This document shows, piece after piece, positions 6,688 through 6,745 of a stretch of DNA of 6,745 bases (position 1 is the stretch's first letter; every line of letters starts with the position of its first letter). Under the pieces are notes generated by a model. The model saw only the letters and a list, made by a program, of their open reading frames with translations, was not told the DNA's origin and ran no database searches. The stretch is from an uncultured Clostridium sp. GTDB lineage: Bacteria > Bacillota > Clostridia > Peptostreptococcales > Peptostreptococcaceae. The position numbers and the translations under genes were made by a program. Location: NCBI GenBank assembly GCA_900550335.1, contig URRU01000094.1, positions 1 to 6,745 on the forward strand, in the 5' to 3' direction.

Positions 6688-6745
6688 AATAGTCCTCCTA
6701 AATTAAATTTTTCTTTATTATTTTTTATATTTTTATTATTTATTT

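Overview
The window looks like chromosome from a low-GC, strictly anaerobic, amino-acid-fermenting Firmicute, most likely of the Peptostreptococcaceae/Clostridia type. It carries the 3' part of a selenium-dependent glycine reductase operon (grdA, grdB, grdC, grdD) on the minus strand. Codon choice is AT-rich (AGA for Arg, ATA for Ile, GAA for Glu), and Shine-Dalgarno sites are strong and Gram-positive in style. The species cannot be named from sequence alone.

Layout. Positions 1-92 hold a promoter and Shine-Dalgarno site for guaB. Positions 93-1595 (+) encode a full-length IMP dehydrogenase of an unusual lineage that resembles the enzyme of the protist Tritrichomonas foetus. Positions 1596-1880 separate two convergent transcripts and hold one plus-strand terminator, one minus-strand terminator and one extra AT-rich hairpin. 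From the right edge leftwards on the minus strand lie grdA (6687-6211), grdB (6192-4885), a 312-base non-coding gap, grdC (4572-3040) and grdD (3029-1881).

Two genes are interrupted by in-frame UGA codons that should be read as selenocysteine: codon 45 of grdA (C-F-V-U) and codon 349 of grdB (U-G-T-C-T-R-C). Standard ORF calling would truncate or split both. Once read through, GrdA is 158 aa and GrdB 435 aa, about the usual family lengths.

How the genes work together. Protein B (GrdB with GrdE, which is not in this window) binds glycine. The GrdA selenol takes the two-carbon unit as a carboxymethyl-selenoether. GrdC/GrdD (protein C) convert it to an acetyl-thioester and then to acetyl phosphate, a source of ATP through acetate kinase. 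GrdA is re-reduced by thioredoxin. guaB is a separate housekeeping unit for guanine nucleotide synthesis.

Most worth a second look are the protist-like IMP dehydrogenase, the exclusive use of CAG for glutamine (28 of 28 by hand count) in AT-rich genes, and the grdB-grdC gap. The gap has a 17-bp hairpin that pairs fully only in the grd transcript, followed by a plausible internal promoter. The grd system itself is known biology; I found no clearly new gene system here.
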